In this document: in pieces, positions 1 through 7,801 of the stretch
Layout: every line of letters starts with the position of its first letter
Numbering within the stretch: position 1 is the first letter of the stretch
Assembly: GCF_000725495.1 (NCBI RefSeq)
Contig: NZ_JNZD01000004.1
Span: 186,001-250,000 of the forward strand
DNA from: Streptomyces aureus
GTDB lineage: Bacteria > Actinomycetota > Actinomycetes > Streptomycetales > Streptomycetaceae
DNA length: 64,000 nt
Reading direction: 5' to 3'
Notes under the pieces: model-generated
The model's input: only the letters and a program-made list of their open reading frames with translations
Told to the model about the DNA's origin: nothing
The model's database searches: none
Position numbers and translations under genes: made by a program

Positions 1-580
1 CATGGGCCTGCTCGCCGGTCTGCTGGCCGACCGGGCGGGAAGCCCCGACCTGGGGGAGCTGTGCGACTCCGTGACGGCGGGGCTGCTGCCCGACGGCGCC
101 ACCACCGACGACGCGGCCCTGCTGATCGCTCGCGTGCACCATGTGGCCGATCGCCAGGTGGCCTCCTGGGCGCTGCCGGAGGGTCCGGAGGCGGCGGGCG
201 AGGCGCGTCGCCACGTACGGGAGCAGTTGGCCCAGTGGCACCTCGAGGACCTGGTCATGACGACGGAGCTGCTGGCCAGCGAGCTGGTCGGCAATGTCAT
301 CCGGCACGCCAACGGCCCCATCGGACTGAGGCTCCTGTGCAGCGGGACGCTCGTGTGCGAGGTGTCCGACGCGAGTCTGACGATGCCCCGCATCCGGCGG
401 GCCACGGACACCGACGAGGGAGGCCGGGGCCTCCAGCTCATCAACGCCCTGTGCGAGCGCTGGGGCAGCCGCTACACCCCGGAGGGCAAGGCGATCTGGA
501 CCGAGCAGGCGCTGCCGGGGACGGCGGAGCAGGAGGAGGCCGGGGACGGGCCTGCCGGATCCCCCGTCCCGCCGTCCTGA
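1..580 (+). CDS. SpoIIE-type phosphatase / RsbW-like ATPase, C-terminal part (5' end outside window)
   Basis: The reading frame is open at the left edge, so only the last about 190 residues are present. The first about 45 residues match the end of a PP2C/SpoIIE phosphatase domain (TTDDAALLIARV). The rest is an anti-sigma-factor-like HATPase_c domain: the N-box region reads SELVGNVIRHA, and the later DEGGRGLQLI is the glycine-rich ATP-lid motif. In Streptomyces this combination sits at the end of PAS-GAF-PP2C-HATPase sensors that control anti-anti-sigma partners. Three related full-length proteins lie at 48-56 kb. The stop codon at 578-580 lies at the start of a 26-bp tandem repeat. Confidence 0.85.
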   Translation, partial: MGLLAGLLADRAGSPDLGELCDSVTAGLLPDGATTDDAALLIARVHHVADRQVASWALPEGPEAAGEARRHVREQLAQWHLEDLVMTTELLASELVGNVIRHANGPIGLRLLCSGTLVCEVSDASLTMPRIRRATDTDEGGRGLQLINALCERWGSRYTPEGKAIWTEQALPGTAEQEEAGDGPAGSPVPPS

Positions 581-680
581 GCCGGCGTCTTCAGCCACTG
601 TTCCGAGCCGGCGTGTTCAGCCATCGTCCTGAGCCGGGGCCCTGATCCGGCACCCTGATCCGGCGTCGTCCTGAGCCGGG
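579..680. repeat. 26-bp tandem repeat at the convergent gene junction
   Basis: Units begin at 579, 605 and 631, each starting GAGCCGG, and the array overlaps the TGA of the upstream gene. It then degrades into two 13-bp half-units (CTGATCCGG at 642 and 655) and a last GAGCCGG at 674. It fills most of the gap between the SpoIIE-like and GntR genes, which converge. No terminator-like perfect hairpin was seen here. Confidence 0.75.
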
Positions 681-702
681 CCGGCACCTCGCGCCCGCGC
701 CC

Positions 703-1590
703 TCACGCCACGGGTGCGCCCCCGCCGGCTCCGCCGCCCTGTCCGAACAGGCCGTCGGCCACCACGCCCCGGGTGGAGAAGGTGACCGGCTCGCCCGGCA
801 GGAAGTCCCCCGGCGGGATCCCGGGATGGTGGCCGTCGTGGGGTGAGGAGTGCCCGGAGCGGGGGCCGAGGGCCAGCCGGGAGACGATGCGGTAGCGGTC
901 TCCGCGGTAGATCGAGTGGACGTACTCCACCGGCCGGCCCGAGGCGTCCGAGGTGAGCCGTTCGAACAGCAGGGCCGGGGACAGTTCCGGCACGTCGAGC
1001 AGGCCGGCCTCGTCACGGGTCAGGACGGTGGGCTCGATCGACTGGACCGCCTCGGCGACCTCGATGCCGTGCCGTTCGCCGAGGTGCTCGTACAGGTCGC
1101 CGTTCTCCAGTTCGTCACTGGTCAGGTCGGGCACGAGTATCGCGGGGACGTGGAGGTACTCGATGGCCATGGGCGAGCCGTCGACGAGGCGGAGCCGTGC
1201 CACGTACCGGATGGCGGCCGCGGGAGAGATGCGCAGCCTGCGGCCCACCCTGGCGCCCGCGGGGACCGTGCTGAACTCCAGGAGTCTGCTGGTCCAGGTG
1301 CCCGCGGCCTGGGGCAGGCTGAAGTTCCTCCGGTCGGGGACGAGTTCCTGGGTGATCTTCTCGGCGGCCACGAACATGCCCCGTCCGTGCTCCCGCACCA
1401 GCAGTCCGGCGACGACGAGTTGGTCGACCGCGGCCCTCAGGGTGGGCCGGGAGACGCCGAGTTGGGCGCAGAGCGTGCGCTCGGAGGGGATGGCGTCGCC
1501 GGGGCGGCGCTCCTCGATGAGCTCCAGGATCGTGTCTCTGACCCTTTCCCGCTTGAGTACCGCGCGGGAGGCGGCGGGATCGATCTCCAT
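703..1590 (-). CDS. GntR/HutC-family transcriptional regulator
   Basis: A 295-residue DNA-binding regulator. The N-terminal winged helix includes IPSERTLCAQLGVSRPTLRA followed by a wing. The C-terminal about 150 residues look like a UTRA ligand-binding domain (PMAIEYLHVP, ERLTSDASGRPVEYV, YRGDRYRIV), the HutC-subfamily architecture that usually senses sugars or sugar phosphates. The ATG at 1590 was chosen because AGGA lies about 10 bases upstream; a TTG at 1623 in frame is the alternative. It is divergent from the secreted glycoside hydrolase at 1893. AACTGGT repeats lie before both genes, so autoregulation plus control of that hydrolase is inferred. The extreme C-terminus is Gly/Pro-rich and probably disordered. 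Confidence 0.88.
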   Translation of the reverse strand: MEIDPAASRAVLKRERVRDTILELIEERRPGDAIPSERTLCAQLGVSRPTLRAAVDQLVVAGLLVREHGRGMFVAAEKITQELVPDRRNFSLPQAAGTWTSRLLEFSTVPAGARVGRRLRISPAAAIRYVARLRLVDGSPMAIEYLHVPAILVPDLTSDELENGDLYEHLGERHGIEVAEAVQSIEPTVLTRDEAGLLDVPELSPALLFERLTSDASGRPVEYVHSIYRGDRYRIVSRLALGPRSGHSSPHDGHHPGIPPGDFLPGEPVTFSTRGVVADGLFGQGGGAGGGAPVA

Positions 1591-1621
1591 GCGGGATCCT
1601 CGCTCGTCGTCGGTTCCGGCC

Positions 1622-1660
1622 AACTGGTACGGCCTCCGACCTTAACTGGTCTGCTGGTCA
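1622..1660. promoter_or_regulatory. Candidate GntR operator, regulator side
   Basis: AACTGGT occurs at 1622-1628 and 1644-1650 (22 bp apart), with a third partial GCTGGT at 1653-1658. The same heptamer pair occurs at 1783 and 1803 before the divergent hydrolase. The core resembles the ACTGGTCT half of operators known for HutC-type regulators such as DasR, but here the copies are direct rather than inverted. Binding is inferred. Confidence 0.5.
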
Positions 1661-1782
1661 AAGGGATTGCATCCCGGATGCTTGCCCGCGCCAGGTGGCC
1701 CACCCCTCCCCCTCCACCCAACTTCCTTTGAGTACAGGAGGGTTGACGAGCGCATTGGTCTATGCCACTTTCAGGCGACGCC

Positions 1783-1809
1783 AACTGGTAAACCCGTTTG
1801 CCAACTGGT
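1783..1809. promoter_or_regulatory. Candidate GntR operator, hydrolase side
   Basis: CCAACTGGT is repeated at 1781-1789 and 1801-1809, 20 bp (about two helical turns) apart, about 85 bp before the hydrolase start. It matches the heptamers found before the regulator gene. Confidence 0.5.
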
Positions 1810-1892
1810 CAAGCATGGCATGTCTCCCCGTGTTCCTGAGCACCCCCACCTCCCACGGCCCGCCCGGCGGGAGCCCACCGAAAGGAACCAGC

Positions 1893-3326
1893 ATGAGCAA
1901 GCGCCCCCTCTCCGGCCGCCGCCGCGTGGCCCTCGCCCTGTCCGCGCTGCTGGGCGGCACCGCCCTGGTCGCCGTCCCGATGTCCGTCCCCGCCGCGGCG
2001 GCCGGAGGCCTCGCCGTCCAGTACCGCACGAGCGCGAGCGGGGCCACCGCCGACCAGAGCGAGCCCTGGTTCAAGGTGCGCAACACGGGCTCCGCGTCGG
2101 TGCAGTTGAGCCAGGTGAGGATCCGCTACTACTTCAAGGCGGACTCCGCGAGCGCCACGTACCGCTTCGCCTGTTCCTGGGCCGTCAAGGGCTGCGCGAA
2201 CGTCACCGGCACGTTCGGCACTCTCGCCCACCCCACCGCGACGGCGGACCGGTACCTGGAGATCGGCTTCACCTCCGGGGCAGGCACGCTGGCACCGGGC
2301 GCCGACACCGGCGACATGCAACTGCGCTTCTACCAGTCCAGCTGGCAGCCGCTGAACCAGGCGGACGACTACTCGTTCGGCGGGACCCAGACCTCGTACG
2401 CGGACTGGAACAAGGTCACCGCGCAGCTCGCCGGAGCCACCGTGTGGGGCACGGCGCCCGCCGGTAACGACCCCACGGACCCGACTGACCCCACCGACCC
2501 GACGGACCCGCCCGGCGGCGGCCAGGCCCTGTTCGACGACTTCTCGTACACGTCGTCCAGCGACCCGGCGATCTCCGCGCACGGCTGGAACGTCCGCTCC
2601 AACTCCGGCGGCCCGGGTGTCCCCGGCGCGACCTGGGACCCGTCCAAGGTCACCTTCCCGACCGTGTCCGGCAACAAGGTGATGAACCTGGAGACCTCGA
2701 CCGCGGGCACCGGCGAGTCCACCCGGCAGACCGAGGTCCTCACCAAGAGCATGAAGTTCAAGAACGGCACCTACGCGGCCCGGGTGAAGTTCTCCGACGC
2801 CCCGAAGTCCGGCCCGGACGGCGACCACCTGGTCCAGACGTTCTTCACCATCAACGACCTCACGGCCCCGATGGCCGACGACTACGCCGAGTACGACTTC
2901 GAGTACCTGCCCAACGGCGGCTGGGGCGAGACCGGCAACATCCTGTACACGACCTCCTGGGAGACGTACAACCCCGACCCCTGGCAGGCGGTCAACCAGC
3001 ACACCGAGTCGCGCCAGAGCTACGCCGGCTGGCACGACCTGGTGCTCACCATCGACAGCAGCAGCATCAAGTACTACATCGACGGGCAGCTGTTCGGCAC
3101 CCATGACGCCCAGTACCTGCCCGAGCGGCCGATGTCGATCAACTTCAACCAGTGGCTGATCGACCTCGCCGGCCAGACCTCGACCACGGCCCGCGCGTAC
3201 GACGAGCAGGTCGACTACGTCCTGCACGTCAAGGACCAGGTCCTCACCCCGGCCCAGGTGACCGCCAAGGTGACCGCCTACCGCGGAGCCGGAACGGCGT
3301 TCGTGGACGAGGTCCCATCCTCCTGA
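1893..3326 (+). CDS. Secreted CBM3 - GH16-like glycoside hydrolase
   Basis: A 477-residue secreted enzyme. Residues 1-37 form a signal peptide (RRR, hydrophobic core, AAAA cut region). Residues about 40-187 look like a family 3 cellulose-binding module (FKVRNTGSASVQLSQVRIRYY). A linker of four DPT repeats follows (about 192-206). The rest is a jelly-roll domain with EYDFE at 333-337, matching the E-x-D-x-E catalytic strand of GH16 and xyloglucan-type enzymes. A beta-glucan or xyloglucan substrate is inferred from CBM3 plus that motif. The ATG at 1893 has AAAGGAA 6 bases upstream. It is divergent from the GntR gene and shares candidate operators with it. The exact GH16 subfamily cannot be read by eye. 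Confidence 0.8.
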   Translation: MSKRPLSGRRRVALALSALLGGTALVAVPMSVPAAAAGGLAVQYRTSASGATADQSEPWFKVRNTGSASVQLSQVRIRYYFKADSASATYRFACSWAVKGCANVTGTFGTLAHPTATADRYLEIGFTSGAGTLAPGADTGDMQLRFYQSSWQPLNQADDYSFGGTQTSYADWNKVTAQLAGATVWGTAPAGNDPTDPTDPTDPTDPPGGGQALFDDFSYTSSSDPAISAHGWNVRSNSGGPGVPGATWDPSKVTFPTVSGNKVMNLETSTAGTGESTRQTEVLTKSMKFKNGTYAARVKFSDAPKSGPDGDHLVQTFFTINDLTAPMADDYAEYDFEYLPNGGWGETGNILYTTSWETYNPDPWQAVNQHTESRQSYAGWHDLVLTIDSSSIKYYIDGQLFGTHDAQYLPERPMSINFNQWLIDLAGQTSTTARAYDEQVDYVLHVKDQVLTPAQVTAKVTAYRGAGTAFVDEVPSS

Positions 3327-3341
3327 CCCGGCCGCCGCGCA

Positions 3342-3377
3342 CGGGGCCCGTCCCGGCCATGGCCGGGACGGGCCCCG
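3342..3377. terminator. Perfect 36-bp palindrome, bidirectional terminator
   Basis: An uninterrupted palindrome centred at 3359/3360 (arms begin CGGGGCCCGTCCC) sits 15 bp after the hydrolase stop and just past the stop of the convergent esterase. It fits a factor-independent, T-tract-less terminator of the kind common in Streptomyces. Confidence 0.75.
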
Positions 3378-3384
3378 CAACGGG

Positions 3385-4311
3385 TCAGTGGTGGTGGCCC
3401 GAACCCCGGTTCAGTTCGGCCAGGACCGCCTGGGCCATGGCCTGCTGGCCCAGGGCGTTGGGGTGTGCGGGGGCCGCGGGGGAGGTCGGGCGCAGCGGCT
3501 CGATCCAGCGGTCGGCGGGCGCCTTGCACATGTCGTGGCCCACGGTCGGCCGGTACGTGTCCACGTACTCGGCCCGGTTCAGGAAGGCGACCGTGCGGAG
3601 CATCAGGTTGAGCTTCTTGCCGGTGTCACGCAGATAGGGGAAGTCCTTCGCGGCGAACGGCACCGTCGGGTAGCAGCCGCTGCCGTCGTCGGGCAGCAGG
3701 TCGGGGTAGCCGACGACGACCACGCGGGCGTGCGGGGCCCGTGCGTGGATCTCGCGCAGCACCCGGGCGACCTTGGGAGCCGTCTGAAGGATGTTCACGG
3801 TGAGCTGGTCGTACCCGGCCGCGTTGTAGTACTGCTGGCAGGGGTTGCCCGCGAGGTCCTTGGAACTGAGCCCGGCGCAGGTGGAGATGATCGGGCCGAA
3901 GCCCATGTCGTTGCCGCCGATCTGCAGGGTCACCAGGTCGGTGTCCCGCTTCACCGCGTTCAGCTGGGGTCCGTTGGTCCCCTGCGCCTTCCACATCTCG
4001 TCGGTCTTCGCGCCGGAGCAGCTGACGTCCGTGAACGAGGCGACCTTGCGGGCGGCTGCGGTGATCGAGGGGTAGTTGTGGTCGGAGCGCGCGCAGTTCG
4101 CGTCGACCTGCTGGGGGATCAGGGGCCCGGACGTGTACGAGTCGCCCAGGGCGACATAGTCCACGCCGTGCTTCCCGTGCCCCTCGCCCGCCTCGGCGGG
4201 GGCCGCCGCAGCGACGCCCGCGACCAGCGCGCAGCTGCTCAGCGCGGCCCCCAGCGCCATCCCGCCCCGTCGCCTCGAAGCGGTGTTCTCCGGACGCGTG
4301 TGATCGTTCAT
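3385..4311 (-). CDS. Secreted SGNH/GDSL esterase-lipase
   Basis: A 308-residue extracellular serine esterase. Residues 1-41 form a signal peptide with RRR and an AAAPAEAG cut region. The block I motif ALGDSYTSG puts the nucleophile at Ser58. The block III motif GGNDMGF (132-138) supplies the oxyanion Asn134, and HPNALG at 283 is the block V His region. Six cysteines in the mature part suggest three disulfides, as in Streptomyces SGNH lipases. The ATG at 4311 is preceded by GGGAGG; an in-frame upstream ATG at 4485 has no such site. It probably hydrolyses lipid or acyl esters outside the cell. The substrate is not readable. Confidence 0.88.
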   Translation of the reverse strand: MNDHTRPENTASRRRGGMALGAALSSCALVAGVAAAAPAEAGEGHGKHGVDYVALGDSYTSGPLIPQQVDANCARSDHNYPSITAAARKVASFTDVSCSGAKTDEMWKAQGTNGPQLNAVKRDTDLVTLQIGGNDMGFGPIISTCAGLSSKDLAGNPCQQYYNAAGYDQLTVNILQTAPKVARVLREIHARAPHARVVVVGYPDLLPDDGSGCYPTVPFAAKDFPYLRDTGKKLNLMLRTVAFLNRAEYVDTYRPTVGHDMCKAPADRWIEPLRPTSPAAPAHPNALGQQAMAQAVLAELNRGSGHHH

Positions 4312-4429
4312 CGTGCCCTCCCCTGGTGCCATGACAGCCTGCTGAACGGGTACCGGTTGCCCGCGGGCGCACGTCATCGCGGCGCCGCGGAGGACCGGAC
4401 GGCTCCTGCCCGGCAGACCCAACCCGGTC

Positions 4430-4445
4430 TGTATACCGGCCGGTA
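4430..4445 (-). promoter_or_regulatory. Possible promoter and 12-bp palindrome before the esterase
   Basis: TACCGGCCGGTA is a perfect palindrome at 4434-4445. It overlaps TATACA (read on the minus strand at 4435-4430), which could be a -10 box about 120 bp before the esterase start. No clear -35 box was found, so this is weak. Confidence 0.3.
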
Positions 4446-4538
4446 GGCCGCCGGAACAGGGTTTGATCGCCCTCCACTTGTCCAACTCTCATCCATCCGG
4501 GCACAGCGCCCGGTGTGGAGCGTCCTCGCGCCGCCCGG

Positions 4539-5189
4539 CTACGTCGTCGGGGCCGGCCTCTCGGCAGGCACGGGCGCAGCGTCGCCGAACCGGAGGGTGA
4601 AGTCCTCCAGGGTCAGGCTGAGCAGCGGAGTGCGTCGGCTCAACTCCCCCAGCGGACTGCTCTGTTGGGCGATCCAGCGGGCCCGCGCGAACCGCACGGC
4701 GGAGCGCGAGCGGACGGCGCTGGTCTTCAGCGCGCCGTCGAGCGTCTGGACGACCCGGTAGGTGAGGGGCCAGCGGCCCGGTATCCGGCGGCCGGGGTCG
4801 AAGGCCGCGGTGGCCAGGACGTCCCGCTCCGTGGCGGCTCCGGCCCGTACCCCGGCGGTGCGGTCGATGTCGAACTCGGCCATCTCCTTGGGGATGCCCC
4901 ACAGTTCGCGGCCGCCGGCCCGGGAGGCGGCGCTGTCCACCCAGATGTCGGTGATGCAGACCCGCGGGCGGCGTCCGTCCCGTACCAGCACGGCCCGGAG
5001 CAGTTCGTTGTAGTGCAGGACGCTGTCGTTCTCGTAGACGACCCAGGCGGCGCCGACGAGGCCGCGCCCGGCGACGGTGAGCGGCCGGGTGCCGTCCGCG
5101 GCCGGGGGCAGTTCGCGCCGCGGCACGAGCCACAGCGACAGGTACATCTGGCCTGCCAGGTGCCAGGGTTCCTCGGGGTAGCTCGTCAC
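4539..5189 (-). CDS. Acetoacetate decarboxylase-like protein
   Basis: A 216-residue cytoplasmic protein of the acetoacetate decarboxylase (ADC) fold. GRELWGIPKEMAEF (94-107) matches the G-x-PK segment in which ADC places its Schiff-base lysine, here Lys101. ADC-like proteins also include lactonases and aldolase-type enzymes, so decarboxylation is not assured. The start is GTG at 5189 with AAAGGA upstream. It overlaps the stop of the oxidoreductase gene by 4 bases (GTGA), implying translational coupling. It is the last gene of the TetR operon, so it probably acts on the product of the oxidoreductase and monooxygenase. Confidence 0.75.
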   Translation of the reverse strand: MTSYPEEPWHLAGQMYLSLWLVPRRELPPAADGTRPLTVAGRGLVGAAWVVYENDSVLHYNELLRAVLVRDGRRPRVCITDIWVDSAASRAGGRELWGIPKEMAEFDIDRTAGVRAGAATERDVLATAAFDPGRRIPGRWPLTYRVVQTLDGALKTSAVRSRSAVRFARARWIAQQSSPLGELSRRTPLLSLTLEDFTLRFGDAAPVPAERPAPTT

Positions 5190-6898
5190 GGAGTGTCCTT
5201 TCCGGTGGGGGGTGCGAGCCGCAGGGCTGCGGGTGCGCCGGCGGGCACGGCGGGGTGCCTGGGGGGTACCGGCGGTACGGGGCGGTAGGCCTCGCCGGGT
5301 GCGGGGCGGGGGTCCTCCTCCCCGTGGTTGGGCCACAGGGCGACGGCCCGTTCGGCGAGGGCGGTGATGGTGAGGGAGGGGTTCACGCCGAGGTTGGCCG
5401 AGATGGTGGAGCCGTCGATGACATGCAGCCCGGGATGCCCGTGCAGCCGGTGGTAGGGGTCGACCACGCCGGTCTCGGGGTCCTCGCCGACGGTGCAGCC
5501 GCCGATGAGGTGTCCGGTGGTGGGGATGTCGAACAGGTCGGCCCAGGTGCCGCAGGGCTGGCCGCCGCTGCGCTCGGCCGCCCGGCGGGCCGCCCGGTGT
5601 CCGGCGGGTATCCAGGCCGGGTTGGGGGTGCCCTCGCCGGGGCGGCTGGTCAGCCGCCTGCGTCCGGTGAGGGTGCGGCGGAGGTAGGTCGTCACGGAGT
5701 TGTCGAGGGACTGCATGACCAGCAGGACGACGGTCTGCTGGGACCAGCGGCGCGGATTGTGCAGGCTCGGCAGGCCGCGCAGGTTGCGGGCCATCGCCAC
5801 CAGTCCGGTGAACAGCCGGGAGCGGCCGGACACGGGGTCGACGAGCATGGCGCCCAGGAGCCCGAGCAGATTGCTTCCGCGGCCGTAGCGGACGGCCTCG
5901 ACGTGGGTGTTGTCGTCGAGGTGCACGGAGGAGGTGATGGCGACCCCCCGGCTGTAGTCGGTGGCCCTGTCCCGGGAGCGGACGCCGAGGATGGCCTCGG
6001 AGTTGGTGCGGGTCAGCCGGCCCAGGCGTGGCGACACCGAAGGCAGGGAACCGCGCTCCCGGAGCCGGTGCAGCAGTTTCTGAGTGCCGAGCGAGCCCGC
6101 GGCGAAGACGACGTGCCGGGCGGTCAGCGTCCTGGTGCGGCGCATGGGGCCGGCGCCGGTGCGGACCGAGGTGACGGCCCAGCCGTCGCCGTCCCGGATG
6201 ACGTCGGTGACCGTGCGCAGGGCCAGCACCTCGGCGCCGGCGCGTTCGGCCAGGCCGAGGTAGTTCTTGGGCAGGGTGTTCTTCGCGTTGTGCCGGCAGC
6301 CCGTCATGCAGGCCCCGCAGTGCAGACAGGCGTCGCGGTCCGGTCCGGCGCCGCCGAAGTAGGGGTCGGCGACGCGGGTCCCGGGTTCGGTGCCGGGCGG
6401 CCCGAAGTGCACGCCGACCGGCACGGCCTTGAAGGTGTCCGCGCAGCCGAGGTCCTCCGCGGTGTCCCGCAGAAGCCGGTCGGCGTCGGTGAGCAGGGGG
6501 TTGGGGGTGACGCCGAGCATACGGCGGGCCTGCGCGTAGTAGGGGGCGAGTTCGCCGCGCCAGTCGGTGATGCGGGCCCAGGGCGAGCCCTGGTAGAAGG
6601 CCTCGGGCGGCTCGTAGAGCGTGTTGGCGTAGCCGAGGGAGCCGCCGCCGACGCCCGCGCCGGTGAGGACGAGGACGTCGCCGAGCAGGGTCATGCGCAG
6701 GATGCCCGTACAGCCGAGGCGGGGGGCGAACAGATAGTCCCGCACGTGCCAGGAGGTCCGGGGGAAGTCGGCGTCGGCGAAGCGGCGGCCGGCCTCCAGG
6801 ATCCCCACGCGGTACCCCTTCTCCGTGAGGCGCAGCGCGGTGACGCTGCCGCCGAATCCGGAGCCGATGACGAGCACGTCGTAGTCGGGAGTGTCCAT
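5186..6898 (-). CDS. GMC-family FAD oxidoreductase, cholesterol-oxidase-like
   Basis: A 570-residue flavoenzyme. The Rossmann FAD motif GSGFGG is at 12-17, with ILEAG (33-37) ending the second strand. The C-terminal GMC signature region contains GGCTVGEDPETGVVDPYHRLHG and NPSLTITALAERA. Cys191, 194, 197 and 201 (CLHCGACMTGC) form a ferredoxin-like CxxCxxCxxxC cluster followed by AKNTL, a mark of the cholesterol oxidase/GMC subgroup lacking a signal peptide. It is likely to oxidise an alcohol on a hydrophobic substrate. The ATG at 6898 overlaps the TetR stop by one base (TGATG), and the 3' end overlaps the next gene. The last about 45 residues are Pro/Ala-rich. Confidence 0.85.
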   Translation of the reverse strand: MDTPDYDVLVIGSGFGGSVTALRLTEKGYRVGILEAGRRFADADFPRTSWHVRDYLFAPRLGCTGILRMTLLGDVLVLTGAGVGGGSLGYANTLYEPPEAFYQGSPWARITDWRGELAPYYAQARRMLGVTPNPLLTDADRLLRDTAEDLGCADTFKAVPVGVHFGPPGTEPGTRVADPYFGGAGPDRDACLHCGACMTGCRHNAKNTLPKNYLGLAERAGAEVLALRTVTDVIRDGDGWAVTSVRTGAGPMRRTRTLTARHVVFAAGSLGTQKLLHRLRERGSLPSVSPRLGRLTRTNSEAILGVRSRDRATDYSRGVAITSSVHLDDNTHVEAVRYGRGSNLLGLLGAMLVDPVSGRSRLFTGLVAMARNLRGLPSLHNPRRWSQQTVVLLVMQSLDNSVTTYLRRTLTGRRRLTSRPGEGTPNPAWIPAGHRAARRAAERSGGQPCGTWADLFDIPTTGHLIGGCTVGEDPETGVVDPYHRLHGHPGLHVIDGSTISANLGVNPSLTITALAERAVALWPNHGEEDPRPAPGEAYRPVPPVPPRHPAVPAGAPAALRLAPPTGKDTP

Positions 6899-7548
6899 CA
6901 GCGGTCCTTCGGTACGAAGTCGGCGAGGACCGGGCCGATCAGCCGGGCCATGTTCGCCCGGCGCACCTCCGGGTGGTCGCCCGCGAGGCGTACCGGGCCC
7001 TCGAGGCCGGGGGTGTGGGCCGCGAGCGCGAAGTGCGGCAGCAGGATGAGCAGCAGGGACACCAGCGCGTCGACGTCGGCACCCTTGCGCAGGTCGCCGG
7101 TGTCCACCGCCCGCTGGACCAGGGGGCGCAGTCCGGCGAGGTAGGTGTCCTGGACCGGAGCGCGTACGGCGTTGCGGACGGCCGGGTCGAGTTCCATGTT
7201 GGTGGCGGCGGTGACCCCGCGCTCCAGGGGATGGCTCGCGAAGTAGTCGAGCCACGCCTCCAGCGCGTCGGTGAGGTAGCGGGAGAACTCCGTGCTGCCG
7301 TCGTACCCGTCGAGCCAGGGCCGCATGGCCGCGTGGACGCGCAGGGACGTCTGCTCGGCCACGTAGGCGAACAGGTCGAGCTTGCCCTCGAAGTACTGGA
7401 ACAGTGATCCCTTGGCGACGCCGGCCTCGCGGGCGATGACGTTGAGGCTTCCGGTGGAGTAGCCGTGGGTGCCGAACTCGTCCATCGCGGCGACCAGGAC
7501 CCGTTCGCGCCGCACCGGTGACAGGCGGGTCCAGGTGGAAGTGGGCAT
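6898..7548 (-). CDS. TetR-family transcriptional regulator
   Basis: A 216-residue repressor-type protein. The N-terminal helix-turn-helix reads VIAREAGVAKGSLFQYFEGK, followed by an all-helical ligand domain. The ATG at 7548 is preceded by CAGGAGA. It is the first gene of a three-gene operon with one-base and four-base overlaps to its neighbours. A perfect double palindrome lies 16 bp before its start, and a second copy precedes the divergent monooxygenase. This strongly suggests that it represses both itself and that gene. The inducer is probably the substrate of the module. Confidence 0.92.
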   Translation of the reverse strand: MPTSTWTRLSPVRRERVLVAAMDEFGTHGYSTGSLNVIAREAGVAKGSLFQYFEGKLDLFAYVAEQTSLRVHAAMRPWLDGYDGSTEFSRYLTDALEAWLDYFASHPLERGVTAATNMELDPAVRNAVRAPVQDTYLAGLRPLVQRAVDTGDLRKGADVDALVSLLLILLPHFALAAHTPGLEGPVRLAGDHPEVRRANMARLIGPVLADFVPKDR

Positions 7549-7563
7549 GCGTGTCTCCTGCGG

Positions 7564-7595
7564 ATGACCGGGCGGTCATGTGACCGCCCGGTCAT
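7564..7595. promoter_or_regulatory. TetR twin operator, regulator side
   Basis: Perfect inverted repeat with 15-bp arms (7564-7578 and 7581-7595) and a TG spacer. Each arm is itself a 14-bp dyad of type TGACC-N4-GGTCA (TGACCGGGCGGTCA, then TGACCGCCCGGTCA). There are therefore two adjacent operator sites 16 bp apart, right before the ribosome binding site of the TetR gene. Confidence 0.8.
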
Positions 7596-7742
7596 GGTCG
7601 GTGCCGTGTACATGCCCTGTCAACGAGTCCGGCAGGAACGGGCCGAGGAGAACGGGCGGCCGGGACTTCGCAGTTGTTACCTTGCCTCTCCGAACTCCCG
7701 CTCATGTCGCGGTCATTGACAGGACGGCCGACGGCCCGGAGC

Positions 7743-7778
7743 CTGTGACCACCCGGTCATGTGACCGGGTGGTCACAG
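7743..7778. promoter_or_regulatory. TetR twin operator, monooxygenase side
   Basis: Perfect inverted repeat with 17-bp arms (7743-7759 and 7762-7778) and again a TG spacer. It contains TGACCACCCGGTCA and TGACCGGGTGGTCA, 24 bp before the monooxygenase ATG. A TTGACA that could be a -35 box is at 7716-7721, so a bound repressor would cover the transcription start. Confidence 0.8.
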
Positions 7779-7801
7779 TCGTCGACACGGAAAGGCGTCG
7801 C

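Noticed and set aside
7580..7801. Longer N-terminus for the flavin monooxygenase
   Set aside because: It would run through the palindromic operator, and the FAD motif normally begins within a few residues of the start, as it does from 7802.
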